From NCBI GenBank assembly GCA_963786675.1, contig CAWAZY010000003.1, positions 930,001 through 994,000 of the forward strand: a stretch of 64,000 bases of DNA, written 5' to 3'. The translations under genes and the position numbers were made by a program. Of the stretch, positions 50,565 through 59,998 are shown one piece after another. The notes beneath the pieces were generated by a model. The model was given only the letters and a program-made list of their open reading frames with translations. It made no database searches and was not told the DNA's origin. Every line of letters starts with the position of its first letter. The stretch's first letter is position 1. The DNA comes from JAGVSR01 sp963786675. Lineage in GTDB: Bacteria > Pseudomonadota > Alphaproteobacteria > Rhizobiales > Hyphomicrobiaceae.

Positions 50565-50940
50565 AATCCTCGTTCCCCTGCCGGTCGGCGCCACGACCCT
50601 GAAGTTCCCCACGCGACTCCCGGCGCCCCAATGCGAACATCCTTTAGGCATTGGCGGCCCACCGTTAAGCCCGCAGTAGGCCGATCCACTGACCCAGATC
50701 AGGAGAGATCGCGCCGATTACTCAGTGTGGCGAAAAAGCGACGAACGGATTGATATCTATCAACCTGTTGGCCTTCCCACACGACGCGCACCAGCGCGGA
50801 GCCCCGGCGGAATGGCGTGCCACGAGCGAGCATACGGTCGCACCCGGGCGGTTCTTGATGTCGGTCAATGCCTGATGCTGGCGAAAGGCCGAGCGTTCGC
50901 CCAGCAATCGAACCAGAGCTTCAAATCCGGAAACGTTCCG
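50565..50940. other. divergent promoter region between ompW and the Crp/Fnr gene
   Basis: A 376-base region with no convincing gene. It contains a perfect FNR/FixK box (50750-50763) near its centre. The position would suit control of both divergent genes, but I could not place matching -10 elements at the standard distance on either side. Confidence 0.6.
50750..50763. promoter_or_regulatory. FNR/FixK-type operator (anaerobox)
   Basis: TTGATATCTATCAA is an exact TTGAT-N4-ATCAA palindrome, the consensus of the FNR/FixK family. It lies between a gene for a Crp/Fnr regulator and one for an OmpW-type porin, about 185 bases from each start codon. Site-to-gene distances suggest long leaders. Confidence 0.85.
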
Positions 50941-51703
50941 ATGTTCACCAAGAACCACGACCTATCCCAGGTCGACACGCGCGCTGCGCCAGGGCCGTCC
51001 GCTGGCAAGACCGAACAGGATCTGTTCTGTCCGGCCTCTGCGGATGAGCTGCAGCCGACCGTTTTTCGCATGCAGCCCCACCAACGCATTGTCCTCGGCG
51101 GCAAAACCGACGAGTACGTCTACGCTGTGTTGTCCGGGATCATCATCTCACGCGCCACCCTCGCCAATTCAGGGGTTACCCACATCGACCTCAACCACTC
51201 CGGCGACATCGTGCGCTTGAGCACCATGCCGAGTTCTGGGCGAGCGATCGCTGGTCGCGGGAACGACGGCCGAAGTCTGGCGGATGAAGCCAGCGGCCCT
51301 GTCCGCGTATCTGGCCGCTGATCCAGACCGTATCGCCCGCTATCAGATCGACCGTGAGCGTCAGCTCGCCGCTCAACTGCTGCGTACAACCTCCCTGGCG
51401 ACCATGGAAGGACCGGAACGCTTCGCAGGGTTTCTTCTCGACATGGCCCAGCGGATCGGAATCAGGAACGGCGCGGCGATTGCTCTTGATCTGCCCTTGT
51501 CGCGCACCGAGATCGCGCAATATCTGGCACTCAACGCCGACACACTTTCGCGGTTGATGTCGCGCCTGAAAGCCGAGGGTCTGGTGAGCCAGAAAAGCCG
51601 GCATCAGATCGTGCTGCGCGATTGGCGCGCGCTGGCCGCGCAGTGCCCGCTCTCACCGGCCATTCTGGCGCTCGAACGTCCCCGGCCGGCGGCGTTGCCC
51701 TAG
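50941..51703 (+). pseudogene. Crp/Fnr family transcriptional regulator, frame broken by one extra base (probably a sequence error)
   Basis: A protein of about 253 residues. The first part, from MFTKNHDLSQVD at 50941, is a cyclic-nucleotide-binding-like fold (MQPHQRIVLGGKTDEYVYAVLSG). The second part holds GERSLVAGTTAEVWRM and the DNA-binding winged helix LSRTEIAQYLALNADTLSRLMSRLKAEGLV. The recognition helix DTLSR is close to the ETxSR of FNR/FixK. Deleting one T in AGTTCTGGG (near 51234) joins them as MPSLGERSL. No four-cysteine cluster is present, so direct oxygen sensing is unlikely; FixK-like. Confidence 0.87.
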
Positions 51704-51758
51704 TCAGCGCTAACTTCTACCTGCATGCGGTCCCGGGCGCGCGCCGAGCGGGCAGGAC

Positions 51759-54539
<2,781 letters not shown>

Positions 54540-54869
54540 TGGGTCAACCCTTGCGCGCTTCAGCGGTGAGGCATGATCGTGGCCTTCCGCGAAGAATTAG
54601 GAATGGGGATTTGGACCTGCTGGTGTAGCCCGCACAGGGTGGCGGGGGCAACCGGGCGCATCGCCGCCGCGCCGGTTCTCCCCATTTTCTTTTCGTTTAA
54701 TCATGATGTTAGAAGCAATTGGCCAGGGTATTCCAAGTGCTGAAATGCGGACTTGCTACGGTCACACTTCGCAACTATCTGAACCGCTGTCGGACGGTGC
54801 GGGGGAACCGGCGCCGCATTCTTGGCGTTCCGCCTGCGCGAGACCGTCCACAGACAGGGAAAAGACACC
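54540..54869. other. intergenic region between gyrA and the PRC-barrel gene
   Basis: A 330-base divergent region expected to hold both promoters. The AT-richest part is TTTTCTTTTCGTTTAATCATGATGT-like sequence around 54685-54710. I see no operator, hairpin or small gene that I can support. Confidence 0.4.
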
Positions 54870-55553
54870 ATGAAAAAGCTTATCTGCAGCGCAGCCGCGC
54901 TCGTGGCGATGGCCTCCGTCGTCGCCGCCCAGACGGCCGCACCCGCCGACGTCTTCCTCAAGGCACAGTCGACTGACCAGTACCTCGCCAAGGACCACCT
55001 CATCGGCATGAAGGTGAAGGGTCCCGACGGCAAGATCATCGGCGACATCGAAGACCTGATCATTTCCGACGGCAACACGGTCGTGGGCATCATCATGGGC
55101 ACGGGCGGCTTCCTCGGTATGGCTGAGAAGAAGGTCGGCGTCGGCCTCGATAAGCTGAAGTTCGAGGATGCCAGCGGCGCGCTCAGCGTTTCGATGCCGG
55201 ATGCGACCGAAGAAAACCTCGCCGCCGCTGAAGCCTATGTCCGCGCCGAGCCGAAGAAGTCGCTTCTCGAGCGCGCTAAGGAAAAGGCGTTGGAATTGAA
55301 GGACAAGACGTCCGCCACGACCCAGGACGCCTACGAGAAGGCCAAGCCGGCGCTTGAGGATGCCAAGCAGAAGGCTCAGGAAGCCTACGAAAAGGCCAAG
55401 GAAGCCGCAGCTCCCGCCGTCGAGAAGGCCAAGGAAGCCGTCCAGGGCGCGGTTGACGCGGCAAAGGGTACACCTGAACCCGCACCCGCTGACCCGGCAC
55501 CGGCTGCACCTGCCGAACCCGCACCTGCCGAGCCTGCTCCGGCAACGCCATAA
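54870..55553 (+). CDS. exported PRC-barrel protein with Ala/Lys/Glu helical repeats
   Basis: A 227-residue protein. A signal peptide (1-20, cleavage at VAA-QTA) is followed by a PRC-barrel domain (about 35-110: HLIGMKVKGPDGKIIGDIED and GTGGFLGMAEKKVGVG). Next comes a long amphipathic helical region (about 125-200) built of AYEKAK/EKAKEA units resembling LEA or apolipoprotein repeats, then a Pro/Ala/Glu tail. The ATG at 54870 has an AGGGAAAAG site. A strong terminator follows. Export to the periplasm and a stress or envelope-structural role are inference. Confidence 0.88.
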   Translation: MKKLICSAAALVAMASVVAAQTAAPADVFLKAQSTDQYLAKDHLIGMKVKGPDGKIIGDIEDLIISDGNTVVGIIMGTGGFLGMAEKKVGVGLDKLKFEDASGALSVSMPDATEENLAAAEAYVRAEPKKSLLERAKEKALELKDKTSATTQDAYEKAKPALEDAKQKAQEAYEKAKEAAAPAVEKAKEAVQGAVDAAKGTPEPAPADPAPAAPAEPAPAEPAPATP

Positions 55554-55581
55554 TCGGCGTCCCTCCACTCACGCACAAAAG

Positions 55582-55614
55582 AGCCCCGCGGCAGTGATGC
55601 CGCGGGGCTTTTTT
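55582..55614 (+). terminator. rho-independent terminator of the PRC-barrel gene
   Basis: AGCCCCGCGGCA-GTGA-TGCCGCGGGGCT is a perfect 12-bp stem directly followed by six T. The opposite strand has a shorter CTTTTG, so it can also stop transcription from ssb. Confidence 0.97.
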
Positions 55615-55654
55615 GTTGTCCCCCTCTCCCCGCGCGCGGGGAGAAGGGTGACAG

Positions 55655-56185
55655 TCAGAACGGGATCTCGTCGTCGAGCGACTTGTCGAAGCTCTTGGCC
55701 CCGCTCTTGGCACCGCCGCCGCGCTTGGGCGCGCTGTCGAAACCGCCCGACGACCCGGCACTGTAGCCGGCATCGCCGCCGTATTCGACCTGACCCGGCT
55801 CCGACATGCCAGCACCAGCCCCAGCACCCTGGCGGCCACCGTCAAGCATGGTCAGCGAACCGTTGAAACCTTGCAGCACGACCTCGGTGGAGTACTTCTC
55901 AACGCCCGACTGGTCGGTCCACTTGCGCGTCTGGAGCTGGCCTTCGACGTACAGCTTGGAGCCCTTGCGCACGTACTGCTCAACGACTTTGCACAATGGC
56001 TCGCTGAACACGACCACGCGATGCCACTCGGTCTTTTCCTTGCGCTCGCCGGTGGCTTTGTCACGCCACGTCTCGCTGGTGGCGAGCGACAGGTTGGCGA
56101 TCGGACGCCCATCCTGTGTCCGGCGGATTTCCGGGTCCTTGCCCACGTTCCCGACGAGGATCACCTTGTTGACCGATCCGGCCAT
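55655..56185 (-). CDS. ssb: single-stranded DNA-binding protein
   Basis: A 176-residue protein. The OB fold covers about residues 4-110 (MAGSVNKVILVGNVGKDPE, ANLSLATSETWRDKATGE, LYVEGQLQTRKW). A Gly/Ser/Ala-rich linker is followed by the acidic C-terminal tip DDEIPF, used to recruit replication and repair partners. An AAGGAG site precedes the ATG at 56185. An SOS box lies upstream at 56380-56394. Confidence 0.97.
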   Translation of the reverse strand: MAGSVNKVILVGNVGKDPEIRRTQDGRPIANLSLATSETWRDKATGERKEKTEWHRVVVFSEPLCKVVEQYVRKGSKLYVEGQLQTRKWTDQSGVEKYSTEVVLQGFNGSLTMLDGGRQGAGAGAGMSEPGQVEYGGDAGYSAGSSGGFDSAPKRGGGAKSGAKSFDKSLDDEIPF

Positions 56186-56774
56186 ATCGAACTCCTTTTC
56201 AGATCTTGAACTGGCGCAACCCAGCGCGGGCCGGCACAGCCGCCCGCACACCTCCGCGCCAGAATCGAGTTGCACAGACCTTAGCGTGCTCCGCCTGCCG
56301 CAGGGGGACCAACCGTGGCTTTTCCACCGGATTGATGCGCCCAACTGATGCGTGGAGTTATCCAAGCACCCCAGCACGTGTTCCTCTTTTGTTCATTCTA
56401 GCGCACGTCGCCGGGGAGGGCAAGCGGACGGACCAACAAAGCGGGAGAGCGGACGCCTGGGGCAGTTGCAGCTCCCCGCCCTGCCGCCGGTACCACAAGA
56501 TCCGCCGGCCGGGCAATTCCGCCTGAAGGCGGATGGCAAGCGCGCAGCCATCCGCCTCGTGCACCGCAAGGCATTCGGGCCTGTCCGGGATCCCCGGTTG
56601 TCACAAGGTGCCCGTACCAGAAGCAGACCGGCAAAACAGTTGGCATCAAGGGCCACGCGCGGCTCCCCCGTTTTCGTCCGGTGGCCACAAGCGCGGCATG
56701 TCATCCGATCGGCTGCCGCCCACGTTTCGACAAGGAGACTATTGCTCTTCGACAGCACCACTAAGGGATTTGGC
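56186..56774. other. intergenic region upstream of ssb
   Basis: About 590 bases. It holds an SOS box at 56380-56394 and no convincing gene. The plus-strand frame open from 56352 does not look coding until the ATG at 56775. In many relatives uvrA begins here; in this genome it is 3.8 kb further on. Confidence 0.5.
56380..56394 (-). promoter_or_regulatory. LexA (SOS) box of ssb
   Basis: GTTCCTCTTTTGTTC matches the alphaproteobacterial LexA consensus GTTC-N7-GTTC exactly, with an AT-rich spacer. On the ssb strand it reads GAACAAAAGAGGAAC, 195 bases before the ssb start. Damage-induced expression of ssb is inferred. Confidence 0.8.
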
Positions 56775-57287
56775 ATGGCGACGATCAAGACCACAGACAG
56801 AGCGCCCGAATGCCTCCCGAACAGGGCAACGCAACGGCGCGCGCCGGGAACCGCACCCGGGCACCCCGCCGCGAAATTCGCCGCCGTGTTGACCTGTCTG
56901 GCCGCGGCCGCCAACTTCTCCACCACCTCCGGCAACGCGCACCCGCAGCCCGCTGGGGAAACTGTCGGCAGCAAGCATGTTTTCAAGGCCGATGCGGCAA
57001 GCCCCTATCCGGCGATCGGGTGCTGGGACCACAGGGCGCTCATGTATGTGGTGCGTGAAATGGGTGACGATGCCCAGGCGGCCCAATTGTTCGCTGACCG
57101 GGAGTGCCGCAAGCTGGTCCCGGATGCCGCCTACCTGAAGTGCGGAACGGGGGGCTTTGTCCATCCCCTCGACAGTGCGCCCCTGCCGTATTCGGGCTAT
57201 TGCCGCCTCGGCGTGCAGGAGATCAAGCTCTACGTGCTGGACCGGCACATGCCGCCCGCACCGGCTCCTAGCACCCAAGCCCCATAA
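56775..57287 (+). CDS. hypothetical protein with internal hydrophobic segment
   Basis: A 170-residue protein. A basic, Pro-rich N-terminus leads into a hydrophobic stretch (AAKFAAVLTCLAAAANF, near residues 32-48) that could be a late signal or anchor. The remaining 110 residues contain four Cys (IGCWDH, DRECRKL, YLKCGTG, GYCRLG), suggesting disulfides in the periplasm. The ATG at 56775 is the best start by coding appearance; no clear ribosome-binding site. Family not recognised. Confidence 0.55.
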   Translation: MATIKTTDRAPECLPNRATQRRAPGTAPGHPAAKFAAVLTCLAAAANFSTTSGNAHPQPAGETVGSKHVFKADAASPYPAIGCWDHRALMYVVREMGDDAQAAQLFADRECRKLVPDAAYLKCGTGGFVHPLDSAPLPYSGYCRLGVQEIKLYVLDRHMPPAPAPSTQAP

Positions 57288-57427
57288 ACATCCGGGCCCC
57301 AGGGTCCGGCCACGTCGTTTGCACACCGGCCACGCCTTGCGCACCATTGGGCGGCCGGGGCTTGACGACCGGCGTGCATCCACTATGCGATGGGTCCCAG
57401 CGCAGCTCGCTTGCCACTGTCTTGCCA

Positions 57428-57844
57428 ATGGGTCCGAAAGGACCGCACGGCACCAAGCCTCACAGGAAAAGGTTGGTTTTGTACAATTGCCTCAATTGCC
57501 CCGGGTACTGCTGTTCGTATCCGGTGATCCCGCTCACGAAGCGCGATGTCGAGCGTCTCGCGAAGCATCACGACGTCTCCTATGAGGACGCGCGCCGCCG
57601 CTTCACCAAGCAAGCGCATGGCCACAAATACGCGATGCGCCGCAAGAAGGACCCCATTTTCGGCAAGATTTGCCGCTTCTTCGATACCGACAAGCGGCAA
57701 TGCACGATCTATCACGCGCGCCCCGCCACATGCCGGAGCTATCCGGGATCGGGCCGCTGCGGCTACTACGATTTCCTGATGCACGAACGCCGCTGCCAGA
57801 ACGACACGACCTTCGTCGCCGTGACGGATCACAAGGACGACTGA
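57428..57844 (+). CDS. YkgJ/YcgN family cysteine cluster protein
   Basis: A 138-residue protein of the zinc/iron-chelating cysteine-cluster family. The first cluster is YNCLNCPGYCCSYP, the second is CRFFDTDKRQCTIYHARPATCRSYPG, and a last pair is GRCGYY and RRCQND. Such clusters bind an Fe-S centre or zinc; the physiological role is open. The ATG at 57428 directly precedes a basic segment and the first cluster. Confidence 0.9.
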   Translation: MGPKGPHGTKPHRKRLVLYNCLNCPGYCCSYPVIPLTKRDVERLAKHHDVSYEDARRRFTKQAHGHKYAMRRKKDPIFGKICRFFDTDKRQCTIYHARPATCRSYPGSGRCGYYDFLMHERRCQNDTTFVAVTDHKDD

Positions 57845-57884
57845 GTTCGCCGCGCCACTAAGGGAAACTCCATAAGACAGCGGG

Positions 57885-57908
57885 AAAGTGATCACGATCA
57901 ATCACTTT
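57885..57908. promoter_or_regulatory. perfect 24-nt inverted repeat, probable operator
   Basis: AAAGTGAT-CACGATCA-ATCACTTT: two exact eight-base arms. Within it, GTGATCACGATCAA is one base away from the FNR/FixK consensus. It lies in the gap before the secreted protein gene at 58127 (about 220 bases upstream) and 41 bases past the YkgJ-type gene. Confidence 0.6.
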
Positions 57909-58126
57909 TAAGATGGTTCGCGGGACGCTGCCGGTCACATCGATCTGAAAGCGAGTTGACCACCAGGCATCTTGCCCCGGCGGAACTCGACACGAAATCC
58001 TGAGCAGGCACAGCGATATCGCGGCGCCGGAACCGCTGAAGGCGGCTTCGGCGCGCACGGGAGAGCTTGGCCCGGTGAACACCCTCACCCTTGCAACTCA
58101 AAAAACCATTAGGAAGGAAACTTGCC

Positions 58127-58414
58127 ATGCTGAAGTCCACCGCCACCGCCCTCATCCTCGTCGCTGCCACCGCAACCGGTGCCCAGGCCCTGACCGTCAA
58201 CAACAAGAGCGGCAACGAAATCTCCATCGGCCTCGACATGGGCAACAAGGAAACGGTCCATAAGATCGCGGCGGGCAAGTCGATGACATTCAAGAACGAA
58301 TGCGACGATCATTGCGGCGTGACGGGGCCCTGGAATTTCTCCTGGTGGGCCAAGACCGGCGATACCATCGACACCGATGGCAAGAGCCTTACGGCGGCGG
58401 GCGACGCTTCGTAA
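58127..58414 (+). CDS. small secreted hypothetical protein
   Basis: A 95-residue precursor. The signal peptide MLKSTATALILVAATATGAQA is followed by a 74-residue mature protein with two Cys (NECDDHCGVTG), Trp-rich (GPWNFSWWAK). An AGGAAGGAAA site lies before the ATG at 58127. A strong hairpin follows. The ordering of beta-strand-like segments suggests a small disulfide-bonded periplasmic protein. Family not recognised. Confidence 0.7.
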   Translation: MLKSTATALILVAATATGAQALTVNNKSGNEISIGLDMGNKETVHKIAAGKSMTFKNECDDHCGVTGPWNFSWWAKTGDTIDTDGKSLTAAGDAS

Positions 58415-58460
58415 GGTTCCCGTAGCTCGTTCGAGGACATACGCCTCGTAGAAAAGAGTT

Positions 58461-58488
58461 AGGGCGGCGGGAAACTTCCCGCCGCCCT
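58461..58488. terminator. bidirectional hairpin between convergent genes
   Basis: AGGGCGGCGGGAA-ACTTCCCGCCGCCCT forms an 11-13 bp stem between the ends of two convergent genes. On the minus strand it is followed by AACTCTTTTC; on the plus strand by ATCAATTC. U-runs are weak, so efficiency is uncertain. Confidence 0.75.
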
Positions 58489-58521
58489 ATCAATTCTGCA
58501 GGGGCCGAACCTTGTATTGGG

Positions 58522-59130
58522 TCAGCCGCACGACGTATCGCACGAGACTTCATCGCGCTTGTCGACCGATCCCTTGATCGGCGAGAATATTTCCTTGTAG
58601 CACTTGCCGCCTTCTTTCACGACGCGCACCACGTTCTTGCCCTGCAACGACTGACAGACGACTTCAAGACCCTGAGCCAGCTTGAACGACTGGGGCGCCT
58701 TGGCGCTGTCGGCGCGGGCCGCCGAAATCAACAAATCGATGATCCCGTGCGCCTGTGCCGGTTCGCCGGGCTTTTGCAATTCGTTGTAGGCGATCCACTG
58801 GTAGGCCGCACGCCCATCGGGCGAGGATAGCTTCAAGGCGATGTCGCCCGTCGTCGCGCAAGCGCCCACGTCCACCTTGGTGCCCTGTGCGGTCGCCAGC
58901 GCCTTGTATTCGATGCGGCAATCAATGTTCTTCACCCACAGGTCATACTGGGCCAGGCGCTGCGGCACCTGACTGAACGGCACGCCGAAGGTCCAGGCAT
59001 GGTATGCCGTGATCGCTGTCGGCACGGCACCGATGATGGTCACCACCAGCGCGAGATTTTTCAGCAGCGAGATCATACGGTCATACTCGCCGCCCTTGGA
59101 CGAACGGGCCGGGACGGACTGCTCGGACAT
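58522..59130 (-). CDS. membrane-anchored hypothetical protein
   Basis: A 202-residue protein with a short cytoplasmic N-terminus, one membrane helix (about residues 22-42, LLKNLALVVTIIGAVPTAITA) and an outer domain with six Cys, including paired CRIEYK, GACATTG, VVCQSL, GKCYKE and a C-terminal CDTSCG. The ATG at 59130 has a GGAGGG site. Conserved-looking Cys pairs suggest disulfides outside the membrane. Family not recognised. Confidence 0.65.
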   Translation of the reverse strand: MSEQSVPARSSKGGEYDRMISLLKNLALVVTIIGAVPTAITAYHAWTFGVPFSQVPQRLAQYDLWVKNIDCRIEYKALATAQGTKVDVGACATTGDIALKLSSPDGRAAYQWIAYNELQKPGEPAQAHGIIDLLISAARADSAKAPQSFKLAQGLEVVCQSLQGKNVVRVVKEGGKCYKEIFSPIKGSVDKRDEVSCDTSCG

Positions 59131-59380
59131 TTGATAACCCTCCTCAAAGATCAGGCTCGCGCAGGTCATATGGGGTGCTCCGGTGTCACAGATGTGGCGG
59201 AGCTTGTCCCATATGCCGCCTGAACCGGCCTTGAGCGGACGGTTCATCTGGCGTTCAGCCGGCGGGTCACGAGCGGGATCGTTGGCGCGGACAATAGACT
59301 ATCACTTCGACTTACCCAAGTGGGAGGGCCTGGCCTCGGGACCGGCTGTCGCCTTCGGGATGCAACCTGCTTCGTCGGGA

Positions 59381-59848
59381 TTACTTGAAGACCATCACGG
59401 CCAGATTGGCGAGCGGAATCAAGGTTGCGATAATCCCCCAGAAAAACCAGATGCGGTTCAGGCGCCAATAGCGTTCCGGAATGTCGCCTCCAGCCTCGAA
59501 GTCATGTGCGAGGCGCGCCTGTGCGATCTGGATCGGAATCAGAATCACCACCCAGATGGCGCCCGAGATGAGGAAAATCACATAGCCGTGCCAGATCCAG
59601 GGCGTTCCAGAGATCGACATTCCGGCGTGATTTGCCATCGCCGTACCGGCCAGGAGGATTAGAGCCGCGCCGCCAAAGGTGAAAATCCAGTCGGTCAGCG
59701 TCACGAGCCGCTGCGCGAAGCCTACGACTTCCGGCCGGCCGTTGCGGTCGGCCATGCCTTTCCACACTGCGGTGACGATGATGTTGCCGAGAAAAAGTAC
59801 CACACCCAGGATGTGGAGCGATTTCAGGGTCAGGTAGGTGTTATCCAT
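59381..59848 (-). CDS. DUF2269 family membrane protein
   Basis: A 155-residue protein with four predicted helices. The family start LTLKSLHILGVVLFLGNIIVTA (His and Asn in helix 1), then DWIFTFGGAALILLAGTAM, then WVVILIPIQ and RYWRLNRIWFFWGIIATL are typical. Helical His residues suggest possible haem or metal contacts, unproven. Divergent from uvrA, with 150 bases between. ATG at 59848. Confidence 0.9.
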   Translation of the reverse strand: MDNTYLTLKSLHILGVVLFLGNIIVTAVWKGMADRNGRPEVVGFAQRLVTLTDWIFTFGGAALILLAGTAMANHAGMSISGTPWIWHGYVIFLISGAIWVVILIPIQIAQARLAHDFEAGGDIPERYWRLNRIWFFWGIIATLIPLANLAVMVFK

Positions 59849-59896
59849 GCCATGTCCATTCTTGGCTCGGTCAGGTGAACCGTCCGACACTGGCCA

Positions 59897-59917
59897 ATGT
59901 TTATGCTATTAACATAA
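59897..59917. promoter_or_regulatory. inverted repeat in the DUF2269-uvrA divergent promoter
   Basis: ATGTT-N9-AACAT, overlapping TTATG-N7-CATAA, in a short AT-rich island of an otherwise GC-rich region. It is 80-100 bases before uvrA and 50-70 before the DUF2269 gene. It may be a promoter element or operator. No GTTC-N7-GTTC SOS box is present in this gap. Confidence 0.4.
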
Positions 59918-59998
59918 CCCGGTCGGGAGGCAAGGGCCGTCCAGCAAGCGGCAGTTCTGCCCATTGCGGGTCGTGGCGGCAGCGGGGTACCAACCGCA

